Shown here in pieces: positions 17,888-24,891 of a DNA stretch of 64,000 nt. The notes beneath the pieces were generated by a model. The model did no database searches, was not told the DNA's origin, and saw only the letters and a program-made list of their open reading frames with translations. The DNA is taken from positions 2,480,001-2,544,000 of the forward strand of contig OY969721.1 of NCBI GenBank assembly GCA_963702175.1. The letters are read 5' to 3'. The first letter of the stretch is position 1; each line of letters starts with the position of its first letter. The stretch is from VRUE01 sp963702175 (lineage in GTDB: Bacteria > Actinomycetota > Thermoleophilia > Solirubrobacterales > 70-9). The position numbers and the translations under genes were made by a program.

Positions 17888-18376
17888 CTACGGCAGCAGG
17901 ATGTCGTTCTCGGAGGAGGTCCGGTACGGCCCGACGACGAGGCGGGCGGGTTTGGCGTCGGGGAGGCCGGCGGCGACGATCTCGTAGGTCCCGGTGGGTA
18001 GGTCTGTGAGGAGGGTGCCGTTGCCGTTGGGGACGAGGGTGCCCGAGCTCGTGTCTTTCGGTCCGCGCAGGACCAGCCGCGAGCGGACGTCGGTGAGGTT
18101 GGCGGCGACGATGAGCACGCTGAGCGGCGCGTTGCTGCGCACGGTCGGCTGCTCGACCTCCTCGTTCTGGGGGATCTGCTGGGTCGGTTCGGGCCCGACC
18201 GCGATCCGCTCGGGCTGCACCGTGACCTCACCCTCGGTGACCGCGACGCTGACGTGGGTGGGTGGCTGCGGCCGTGGATCGTTGACCCGCTCCTCGGCGC
18301 CGCAGCCGGCGACGATCAGTGCCAGCGCACCCAGTACGCAAGCCAGCGCCGCAACGCTCCCTCTCCGACGACCCAT
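17888..18376 (-). CDS. Lipoprotein of unknown function
   Basis: 162 aa with a lipoprotein signal (ALACVLGALALIVAGC, lipobox VAGC with Cys 25). The mature chain has a proline/glutamate-rich stretch (residues 35-80), then a beta-sandwich-like segment with SGTLVPNGNGTLLTDLPTGTYEI, typical of carboxypeptidase-regulatory or Ig-like extracellular domains. Membrane-anchored outside the cell. Role unknown. Confidence 0.75.
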   Translation of the reverse strand: MGRRRGSVAALACVLGALALIVAGCGAEERVNDPRPQPPTHVSVAVTEGEVTVQPERIAVGPEPTQQIPQNEEVEQPTVRSNAPLSVLIVAANLTDVRSRLVLRGPKDTSSGTLVPNGNGTLLTDLPTGTYEIVAAGLPDAKPARLVVGPYRTSSENDILLP

Positions 18377-18388
18377 CGCGGCGAGAAT

Positions 18389-19336
18389 CTAGCCGAAGGG
18401 CAAGTCGACTACGCGCGCCGTAACGCCATCTTCACCTACGACGAGCTCGTCGCCGGGCTCCACCTCGCGGCGGACGATCGCCAGCCCAAGCGGGCCGAGC
18501 GCGGGGGAGACGCAGGAACTGCCGACCTCGCCGACCTCTTTCTCGCCGAGTCGCAGGGGCGTTCCAGGTGTCGTCGGAGTGCTCAGCCTCAACCCGCGTA
18601 GGTGCCGGTTCGGGCGGCCCTTGTAATGGAGGCGGGCGACCGGCTCCTGACCGATATAGCAGCCCTTGGTGAAGCTCACTGCAGCCTCGACGATGCCGGC
18701 CTCGGCGGGCATCGTTTGCGGCCCCATCTCGGCGCCGAAGCGTGGCCTGCCCGCCTCGATCCGCAGGACCTCCGCCACCTCGGGAACGACTTCGGGGGCA
18801 CCGGCCGTGACCAGTGCTCCCCGCAGACGCTCGGCATCGTCCGCGGCGGCGATCAGGTCAATCCCGTCGCGGGTCCCGACCGCGAGGCACTCGACGCCGT
18901 GCACCATCAGCTGCTCACAGCGGTAAGGGGGAAGCGGGGGAGAGGTGGCGATCTCGGCACTGCGCGGGCCGATCAGAGAGAGGAGCGCCCGCTCGGCGTC
19001 GGTGACCTCGACCTGGCGACCGATCTTGTAGGTCTGCAGGTGGCGGCGAGCCGCCTCCAGCGCCTCCGGCTCGGTGTCGATCCAGATCTCATCCGAGGCC
19101 AGCCGCAGGACGCGCATGTCCGCCTGCATGTGGCCCTTGCGGTCGAGCAGGGCCGCATAGCTGCCTTCGCCCGGCTCCAGCGCCTCGACATCATTGGTCA
19201 GCTGCCCCTGCAGGTACTCGGCGGCCTCCGGGCCGGTGACCAGCAGCTTGCCGCGCGTCGAGCGGTCGAGCAGGCCACACTCTTCACGCAACTGCCGGTA
19301 CTGGGCATCGATCTCCACCGTTGCAGCTTCGGCCAT
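18389..19336 (-). CDS. ygfZ: YgfZ/GcvT-like folate-binding protein
   Basis: 315 aa with the family signature KGCYIGQEPVARLHYKG (residues 225-241), whose Cys is the conserved YgfZ residue. The N-terminal GcvT-like beta-barrel includes LVTGPEAAEYLQGQLTNDV. YgfZ proteins use tetrahydrofolate and support assembly or repair of Fe-S enzymes. Start ATG 19336, 12 bp from the lipoprotein gene on the same strand. Confidence 0.9.
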   Translation of the reverse strand: MAEAATVEIDAQYRQLREECGLLDRSTRGKLLVTGPEAAEYLQGQLTNDVEALEPGEGSYAALLDRKGHMQADMRVLRLASDEIWIDTEPEALEAARRHLQTYKIGRQVEVTDAERALLSLIGPRSAEIATSPPLPPYRCEQLMVHGVECLAVGTRDGIDLIAAADDAERLRGALVTAGAPEVVPEVAEVLRIEAGRPRFGAEMGPQTMPAEAGIVEAAVSFTKGCYIGQEPVARLHYKGRPNRHLRGLRLSTPTTPGTPLRLGEKEVGEVGSSCVSPALGPLGLAIVRREVEPGDELVVGEDGVTARVVDLPFG

Positions 19337-19363
19337 GCCCCGATTCTAAGAAGCAAGCGTCAT

Positions 19364-19429
19364 GGGCGAGGGGATGACCCCCGGACGAGCCTCCCTGCTG
19401 TTGTGAGGAGGGGGTTATCCCCCTCGCCC
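19364..19429. repeat. Palindromic element, intergenic copy
   Basis: A 19-20 bp imperfect inverted repeat (GGGCGAGGGGATGACCCCC / GGGGGTTATCCCCCTCGCCC) encloses a 27-nt interior containing GAGCCTCC and GCTGTTG. The same interior motif occurs in two elements inside fbiC (25585-25637, 25661-25729). It lies between ygfZ and the multicopper oxidase operon. Confidence 0.75.
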
Positions 19430-19440
19430 TGCACACCGTC

Positions 19441-19480
19441 TTTTAGATGTGTCAAAATCAGATTTAGACGTGTCGAAATC
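19441..19480 (+). promoter_or_regulatory. Two tandem operator-like sites, probable DtxR-family boxes
   Basis: TTTTAGATGTGTCAAAATC (19441) and ATTTAGACGTGTCGAAATC (19462) are direct repeats exactly 21 bp apart, matching at 16 of 19 positions. Each is also an inverted repeat of the form TTTnGA...TCnAAA. The second is palindromic at 16 of 20 positions. They end 18 bp before the GTG of the multicopper oxidase, whose operon encodes a DtxR-type regulator. Metal-dependent autoregulation is inferred. Confidence 0.6.
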
Positions 19481-19498
19481 CCTTCGCAAGAGAGCTCT

Positions 19499-20647
19499 GT
19501 GAGCGAGAACGGCAAGATCAGCCGGCGCAAGCTGCTCGGAGTCGCGGCAACGGTCCCCGCCGCCGCCGGCCTCAATGCGCTGGTTCAGCGTGGTGGCGGC
19601 AGCGCTCTCGCCGAGGGTCCGCATGGCGGTGCCCCCGCCGCTGCCGGGAACCCGGGCCACAAGGGCCACGAAAGCTTCGCCCACGCGACCTTCGCCCCGG
19701 GGCGAAGCGTCGACCACCGGGCCAATGGCTTCAATCCCAGTCAGCTGTTGCGTGACTTCGACTACGGCAAGACACGGCGCCTCGCCAGCGGTCGCGTCCT
19801 GCGCGAGTGGGAGATCGTCGCCCACGACAAGGAGATCGAAGTCGCGCCCGGGGTCAAGTACGAAGCCTGGACCTACAACGGCCGCGTCCCGGGGCCGACC
19901 CTGCGCGCCCGCGAGGGGGAGAAGCTGCGGATCCACTTCGTCAACGGCTCCTCCCACCCACACACGATGCACTTCCACGGCATCCATCCGGCGCTGATGG
20001 ACGGCATGCCGGGGATCGGTGAGCGCCAGGGCGGCGGTCAGATCGAGCCCGGGGAAGCGTTCTCCTACGAATTCGAGGCCGAGCCGTTCGGCCTCCACCT
20101 CTACCACTGCCACGTCGCGCCGCTAGCCGCCCACATCACTCGCGGGCTCTACGGCGCCTTCATCGTCGACCCGAAGAAGGGGCGGCCGGAAGCCGACGAG
20201 ATGGTGATGGTGATGAACGGCTTCGATACCAACTTCGACCTCGCCAACGAGGTCTACGCGGTCAACACGGTCGGCTTCCACTACATCAACGAGCCGATCC
20301 GGGTGGCGCGCGACGAGCTGGTTCGGATCTACCTGGTCAACGTGCTCGAGTACGACCCGCTGAACTCGTTCCACGTCCACGCCAACTTCTTCCAGCACTA
20401 CCCGACCGGCACCTCGATGGAGCCGGCCGAATTCACCGACACGATCGTCCAGGGCCAGGGCCAGCGCTCGATCCTCGAGCTGAAGTTCCCCTTCGACGGC
20501 GACTACATGTTCCACGCCCACGTCAGCGAGTTCGCCGAGCTGGGTTGGACTGGGTTCTTCCGAGTCGGCAACCCATCGCTACTCACTCCGGCGGCCGCGG
20601 CCGCCGCCTACTGCAAGCTGCCCTGGGGCGGCGGGAAGCCCGCCTGA
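19499..20647 (+). CDS. Tat-exported two-domain multicopper oxidase
   Basis: 382 aa from GTG 19499; the longer upstream frame is antisense to ygfZ. The N-terminus SRRKLLGVAATVPAAAG is a Tat signal. Copper ligands are visible: HTMHFHGIHP, YHCHVAPLAAHITRGL (type 1 Cys-His with Leu at the axial position), SFHVHANFF and FHAHVSEFAELGW. This is the two-cupredoxin-domain class (small laccase/nitrite-reductase-like). It may oxidise Mn, Fe or Cu outside the membrane. It is first in an operon with a ZIP transporter (2-bp gap) and a DtxR regulator. Confidence 0.88.
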   Translation: MSENGKISRRKLLGVAATVPAAAGLNALVQRGGGSALAEGPHGGAPAAAGNPGHKGHESFAHATFAPGRSVDHRANGFNPSQLLRDFDYGKTRRLASGRVLREWEIVAHDKEIEVAPGVKYEAWTYNGRVPGPTLRAREGEKLRIHFVNGSSHPHTMHFHGIHPALMDGMPGIGERQGGGQIEPGEAFSYEFEAEPFGLHLYHCHVAPLAAHITRGLYGAFIVDPKKGRPEADEMVMVMNGFDTNFDLANEVYAVNTVGFHYINEPIRVARDELVRIYLVNVLEYDPLNSFHVHANFFQHYPTGTSMEPAEFTDTIVQGQGQRSILELKFPFDGDYMFHAHVSEFAELGWTGFFRVGNPSLLTPAAAAAAYCKLPWGGGKPA

Positions 20648-20649
20648 CG

Positions 20650-21876
20650 ATGGAGGCGAGCACGCAGGCCGAGCAGCTGCGCGATAGCCGCTTGCCGGCC
20701 TGGGCCTTGGGCCTGATCCCGCTGGCTCTGATCGCGGTCGCGATCGGTGCCTTCGCGCTGCTCGGTGGGCCGGGGCTAGGCGAGCGGACCGGGCCCCCGG
20801 TAGAGGAGGTCTCGGTCGAGCGCACCGTGCTGCGTCCTGGCGAGATCGAGCTGACCTTGCGCAACGACGGACCCGACCCGGTCGAAGTTGCCCAGGTCGC
20901 GGTCAACGACGCCTTTGCCCCGTTTGCGACCAGCGAGGGGCGTGAGATCGGCCGGCTCGGCTCGACCGCGCTGCGGATCGAATACCCCTGGGTCGAAGGC
21001 GAGGCCTACGAGATCTTCATCCTCACCTCCACCGGGGGGACGATCGACGCGGCGATCGACGTCGCCGCCGAAACTCCCGAGGCGGACCTGAGCTTCTACG
21101 GTCTGATGGCGCTGCTGGGGATCTACGTGGGCGTGATCCCGGTCAGCCTCGGCATGCTCTGGCTGCCCTTCGTACGCCGCATTGGCGAGCGCTGGATCGG
21201 GGCGTTGATCGCCTTCACCGTCGGGCTGCTCGCCTTCCTCGGGATCGACGCCGGCCTCGAGGGATTGGAGATCGCGGCTGAAGCGCCGGGCGCCTTCGGC
21301 GGCGCCGAGCTCGTCTTCGCAGGCGGTATTGCCGCCTACTTGGCGCTGGCCGGAGTCGACGCCTACCTGGCGCGTCGTCGCGAGACCGCCGGCGGCGGAA
21401 CCGCGGCCGGCGGTCTCTACCTGGCACTGCTGGTCGCTATCGGGATCGGGCTGCACAACCTCGGCGAGGGCCTGGCGATCGGCTCGGCTTACGCAACCGG
21501 GGCGCTCGCCCTGGGGGCCTTCCTGGTGGTCGGCTTCGCGATCCACAACACCACCGAGGGCCTGGCGATTGTGGCCCCGCTGCGTGAGGACGAGGACGGT
21601 CCCAGTGCTCGTCCCGGCCTCCGGCGTCTCGTGGTCCTGGGTCTGATCGCGGGCGCTCCGGCGGTCCTCGGCGCCTGGATCGGTGCGGCGGCCTTCAATC
21701 CCAGCCTCGCGGCTCTGCTCTTCGGCATCGGAGTCGGCGCGATCGCCAGGGTGGTGGTGCAGATCGCACCGGCGATGCGCGACGACGAGGGTCGCTACCT
21801 GCACCCGGTATCGGTCGTCGGCATCCTCGTCGGCATCCTCGCCCTCTACCTAACCGGCCTATTGGTGGCGGTCTGA
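20650..21876 (+). CDS. ZIP-family metal transporter with N-terminal extracytoplasmic domain
   Basis: 408 aa. One helix (residues 17-40) is followed by a soluble beta-type domain of about 90 residues (RPGEIELTLRNDGPDPVEVAQV). Then come about eight helices carrying the ZIP signatures HNLGEGLAIG and HNTTEGLAI, which form the binuclear metal site in helices 4 and 5. Divalent metal uptake (Mn, Fe or Zn) is expected. The extra cupredoxin-sized N-terminal domain is unusual for ZIP proteins and may interact with the adjacent oxidase. Confidence 0.85.
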   Translation: MEASTQAEQLRDSRLPAWALGLIPLALIAVAIGAFALLGGPGLGERTGPPVEEVSVERTVLRPGEIELTLRNDGPDPVEVAQVAVNDAFAPFATSEGREIGRLGSTALRIEYPWVEGEAYEIFILTSTGGTIDAAIDVAAETPEADLSFYGLMALLGIYVGVIPVSLGMLWLPFVRRIGERWIGALIAFTVGLLAFLGIDAGLEGLEIAAEAPGAFGGAELVFAGGIAAYLALAGVDAYLARRRETAGGGTAAGGLYLALLVAIGIGLHNLGEGLAIGSAYATGALALGAFLVVGFAIHNTTEGLAIVAPLREDEDGPSARPGLRRLVVLGLIAGAPAVLGAWIGAAAFNPSLAALLFGIGVGAIARVVVQIAPAMRDDEGRYLHPVSVVGILVGILALYLTGLLVAV

Positions 21877-22334
21877 TGGGTGCCCGAAGCGCGAACGTTC
21901 GAGGGGCGGCAGGGACGGAGGCGATCGAGGACTACGCGAAGGCGATCTACGCCGTTGCGCTGGAGCGGGAGGGACCGGTGACGAACGGCGAGTTGGCAGA
22001 GCGGCTGGGGGTGACACCGGCCACGGCGACCTCGATGCTGAAGCGGCTCGACGAGCTGGGACTTGTCGACTACCTCCCCTACAAGGGCGTCACTCTGACC
22101 GCGGCCGGGGAGAAGGTCGCTCTGGAGGTGATCCGCCACCACCGCTTGATCGAGGCCTACCTCTCCGAGGCGCTCGGCATGCCCGACGACCGCGTCCACG
22201 CCGAGGCCGAGGTGCTCGAGCACTACATCTCCGAGGAGCTGGAGCTGTTGATCGCCGCCAAGCTCGGCGAACCCAGTCACGACCCCCACGGCACCCCGAT
22301 CCCGGGGCCCGACCTGCGTCCGCCCACCGGCTAG
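21876..22334 (+). CDS. DtxR/MntR-family metal-dependent repressor
   Basis: 152 aa. Winged HTH: EDYAKAIYAVALEREGPVT, ELAERLGVTPATATSMLKRL and GLVDYLPYKGVTLTAAGEK. The dimerisation and metal region follows (HHRLIEAYLSEALGM, HAEAEVLEHYIS) with the conserved His/Glu metal ligands. There is no SH3-like third domain, so it is MntR-length. It starts in TGATG with the ZIP gene. Likely controls its own operon through the boxes at 19441-19480. Confidence 0.9.
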   Translation: MGARSANVRGAAGTEAIEDYAKAIYAVALEREGPVTNGELAERLGVTPATATSMLKRLDELGLVDYLPYKGVTLTAAGEKVALEVIRHHRLIEAYLSEALGMPDDRVHAEAEVLEHYISEELELLIAAKLGEPSHDPHGTPIPGPDLRPPTG

Positions 22335-22343
22335 GCTGCCTTC

Positions 22344-22706
22344 GTGGCTCTGGCCGACGACTTCCAGCAGGTGCTCGACTCGCTGCCGCCGGATTGGACC
22401 GACTTGGAGGTCGACCTGCGAATCGAGGACGAGAGCCAGTACATCGACACGGCGGTCGCCCTAAGTCAGGTCAACGCCCAGCCCTACTCGGAGATGGACT
22501 GGCACTGGCGCCTCCTCGTTGCACGCAGCTTTGGGCACGCGGCGGCGGCGGAGACGGTGAAGGGCGTGCTGGCGAAGCTCGACGGCGAAGGCGTGGCCGG
22601 CGAGATACAGGTGCGCGAGGTGCGCGAGGGTCGGGCCGAGGTTGTACAGATGTGGGGCCGACCGGAGAGCGTCCGCGAAGAGTTCCGCCAGCGCCGCTCG
22701 CTCTAG
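22344..22706 (+). CDS. Conserved hypothetical protein
   Basis: 120 aa from GTG 22344, 9 bp after dtxR. Acidic alpha/beta protein (PPDWTDLEVDLRIEDESQYID; YSEMDWHWRLLVARSFGHAA) with no recognisable catalytic motif and no membrane segment. One base overlaps the next gene, which suggests a two-gene unit. Function unknown. Confidence 0.65.
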   Translation: MALADDFQQVLDSLPPDWTDLEVDLRIEDESQYIDTAVALSQVNAQPYSEMDWHWRLLVARSFGHAAAAETVKGVLAKLDGEGVAGEIQVREVREGRAEVVQMWGRPESVREEFRQRRSL

Positions 22707-23029
22707 TGACCCGCGTCGTCGCTCTCGGCGCCGACTTGTTGCTGGGCAGCAAGGTCGAGGCCACCCTGAAGGCCGCCGGCCACGAGGTCACGCTCTCGTC
22801 CTCGATTCAGGAGGCGCCGCTCGAAGGGGTCGACCTCATCGTCGCCGACCTGGATGCGGAGAATCCCGAGGCGCTGGTCGGTCTCGGCGTACCGGTCCTC
22901 GGCTACTACTCGCATGTCGAGGTAGAGACTCGCGAGACGGCGGAGGCAGCCGGCGTCGACCTGGTCGTTCCTCGATCGCGCATGGCTCGCGAACTGCCGC
23001 AGCTGGCCGCGGGCCTGCTCAGCGATTGA
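22706..23029 (+). CDS. Small receiver-like (CheY-fold) protein
   Basis: 107 aa from GTG 22706 (TAGTG overlap). The beta-alpha pattern VVALGADLLLGSKVEATLKAAG, VDLIVADLDAENPEALVGLG, VPVLGYYSH and AAGVDLVVPRSRMARELPQL resembles a response-regulator receiver, with an Asp pair in VADLD. The phosphoryl-site context is degenerate, so it may be a pseudo-receiver. It overlaps the convergent gene's stop by 11 bp. Confidence 0.6.
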   Translation: MTRVVALGADLLLGSKVEATLKAAGHEVTLSSSIQEAPLEGVDLIVADLDAENPEALVGLGVPVLGYYSHVEVETRETAEAAGVDLVVPRSRMARELPQLAAGLLSD

Positions 23030-23978
23030 GCTCGAAAGCTGTGTCGACGTCCACGGGGTGCTCGAGGAGGCCGTGGGCGACGTCCCAGTTCGACCATTCG
23101 CTCAGCACTGAGGGATCAAAGGCGGCGGGACGGAGGAGTGGGAGTAGGACGCGGAGCTGAGCTGCCTGTTCGCCGGGGTCGAGGGTCGGGGCCGCGGCGA
23201 GTAGATCGTCGAGGGCCTGCTGGGGCTCGCGAACTGCGAAGGCGTAGCCGCGGGTGGTGGCATCGACGACGGCGTCGATCAGCTCGGGATCTTGCTCGAG
23301 CGTGCGGCGCGACGTGGTCAGGACCAGCTCGGGATAGGGCGGGGCGCCGTAGCGGTCGACCTTGAAGACTCGAAGCGGCACGCCCTGGCGTCGCAGCGCC
23401 ACTCCCTCGGCGTTCCAGAATCCGGTGGTCGCGTCGACGCGACCGGTGGCGAGCGATGCGACCGCGTTGAACCCGATCGTGACCCGGCGCACGCGGCCCG
23501 GGTCGCCACCGTCGGCGCTCACCTCGGAGTCGACCACGGCTTCGTCGGAGGGCAGTCCGGTCACGCCGACGGTGCCGCCTTCGAGATCACGCGGGCGGCG
23601 CACCGGACCGTCGCCGCGAGCGAGCACGGCGGCCAGCGGGCGCTGCACCAAGGGCATCACGCCGACCAGGTCGAGCCCGCGTTCGCGGGCGATCCCGAGG
23701 TCGTGGATGTCGAGGATCGCGAGCTCGGCTCGCCCCGCCTCGAGTAGCTTTGGCGCATCGGTCGATTCGCCCGGCTGGCGAACGGTCAGGTCGATCCCCG
23801 CGTCGGCGTAGAAGCCCCGCTCTTGCGCCGCGTAGATCCCTGAGTGAACCGCGTTGGGGGTGAAATCGAGCACCAGCGTCGCGCCGCTAGGCGCGCCCGG
23901 TTCTGCATCGCTCCCACCGCAGCCGCTTGCGCCGGCCAACAGCAGGGCGACCGCCAGCAGCGCGGTACCCCATTTCAT
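23019..23978 (-). CDS. ABC-transporter substrate-binding lipoprotein, NMT1/THI5-like
   Basis: 319 aa. Lipoprotein signal with lipobox GASGC (Cys 20). The fold matches the SsuA/THI5 family: LDFTPNAVHSGIYAAQERGFY, AGIDLTVRQPGESTDAPKLL, GRAELAILDIHDLGI and VGVTGLPSDEAVVD. These bind small heterocycles such as pyrimidine precursors, riboflavin or aromatic sulfonates. No permease or ATPase gene is next to it, and no TPP riboswitch (no CTGAGA box) is seen upstream. Ligand unknown. Confidence 0.82.
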   Translation of the reverse strand: MKWGTALLAVALLLAGASGCGGSDAEPGAPSGATLVLDFTPNAVHSGIYAAQERGFYADAGIDLTVRQPGESTDAPKLLEAGRAELAILDIHDLGIARERGLDLVGVMPLVQRPLAAVLARGDGPVRRPRDLEGGTVGVTGLPSDEAVVDSEVSADGGDPGRVRRVTIGFNAVASLATGRVDATTGFWNAEGVALRRQGVPLRVFKVDRYGAPPYPELVLTTSRRTLEQDPELIDAVVDATTRGYAFAVREPQQALDDLLAAAPTLDPGEQAAQLRVLLPLLRPAAFDPSVLSEWSNWDVAHGLLEHPVDVDTAFELNR

Positions 23979-24058
23979 GCGGGGGAGACCTTATTGGCTC
24001 GGTCGATGTGAGTAGACTGCCGCCCGCGAAACCGCAACCTGGGAACTAGGAGGAGAGC

Positions 24059-24820
24059 GTGCAGCAAAGAGGACTTCCGGCTTACCTTGCCGAGCTGATC
24101 GGCACCTTCCTACTGGTGTTCTTCGTCACCAGCGTCGTCGTGCTGTTCGTCTCGACTGGCGAACAGGCACAGTTCGGATCGGACTTCGCCGTTATCGGCC
24201 TCGTTCACGCCTTCCTGCTGTTCGGGCTGATCGTGATGTTCGGCATCGCCAGCGGCGGCCACTTCAACCCCGCGGTGACGCTCGCGGTGCTCGCGATCAG
24301 GCGGATAGCGCCCATTGACGCGCTGATCTACATGCTCGCCCAGCTCTCCGGTGGCGTGCTCGGCGCCCTGCTCTGCAAGGGGTTGCTGCTCGACGAGGGG
24401 CGGGCCACCAACTACGGCGCTGTGCAGGTCAGCGGCCTGCTCGGCGGCGACTTCCAGGGGATGATCATCGAGGCGATCGGCACCTTCTGCCTCGTCCTGG
24501 TGATCCTAGCCGCGGTCTTCTCGAAGAAGAGCGTCAAGGACTGGGCGCCGCTCGCGATCGGCGTCACGCTGGGCTTCATCGTCATGGTCGGCGGCCCGCT
24601 CGACGGCGGTTCCTTCAATCCGGCCCGCTGGTTCGGCCCGGCGCTGGTCAGCGGCGAGTGGGGCGGCGTCTGGCTCTACATCGTCGGCCCGATCGTCGGC
24701 GCCCTTGCTGCCGTCGGCGTCTTCAAGTTCGTGCTCGAGCCGGGCGGTCCGGCGCCGACCGAGCCGCCGGAGCGGGTCAGGCCCACAGCTGCAGCGCCGA
24801 AGCCCAGCGGCGCTTCCTGA
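24059..24820 (+). CDS. Aquaporin / glycerol facilitator (MIP family)
   Basis: 253 aa from GTG 24059, preceded by AGGAGAG. Six helices and the two NPA boxes: SGGHFNPAVTLAV (residues about 75) and GGSFNPARWFGPAL (about 182). The second box has Trp where many aquaporins have Ser (NPARSFGP), close to the selectivity filter. Water or small neutral solute channel. The tail is short and proline-rich. Confidence 0.9.
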   Translation: MQQRGLPAYLAELIGTFLLVFFVTSVVVLFVSTGEQAQFGSDFAVIGLVHAFLLFGLIVMFGIASGGHFNPAVTLAVLAIRRIAPIDALIYMLAQLSGGVLGALLCKGLLLDEGRATNYGAVQVSGLLGGDFQGMIIEAIGTFCLVLVILAAVFSKKSVKDWAPLAIGVTLGFIVMVGGPLDGGSFNPARWFGPALVSGEWGGVWLYIVGPIVGALAAVGVFKFVLEPGGPAPTEPPERVRPTAAAPKPSGAS

Positions 24821-24834
24821 GCTTCAGCAGCTTC

Positions 24835-24869
24835 GCGAGCCGCCGGGACTGCACGCCCCGGCGGCTCGC
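24835..24869 (+). terminator. Rho-independent terminator after the aquaporin gene
   Basis: Perfect 13-bp stem GCGAGCCGCCGGG / CCCGGCGGCTCGC with a 9-nt loop, followed by CTGTTTCT. It begins 14 bp after the aquaporin stop and separates it from fbiC. Confidence 0.75.
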
Positions 24870-24891
24870 CTGTTTCTAGCCCCGCACTAGA

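Noticed and set aside
18602..19498. 299-codon N-terminal extension of the multicopper oxidase ORF
   Set aside because: Antisense to ygfZ. The Tat signal begins at GTG 19499.
23979..24058. TPP riboswitch upstream of the THI5-like binding protein
   Set aside because: No CTGAGA/ACCTGA thi-box elements or matching helices are visible in the short leader.
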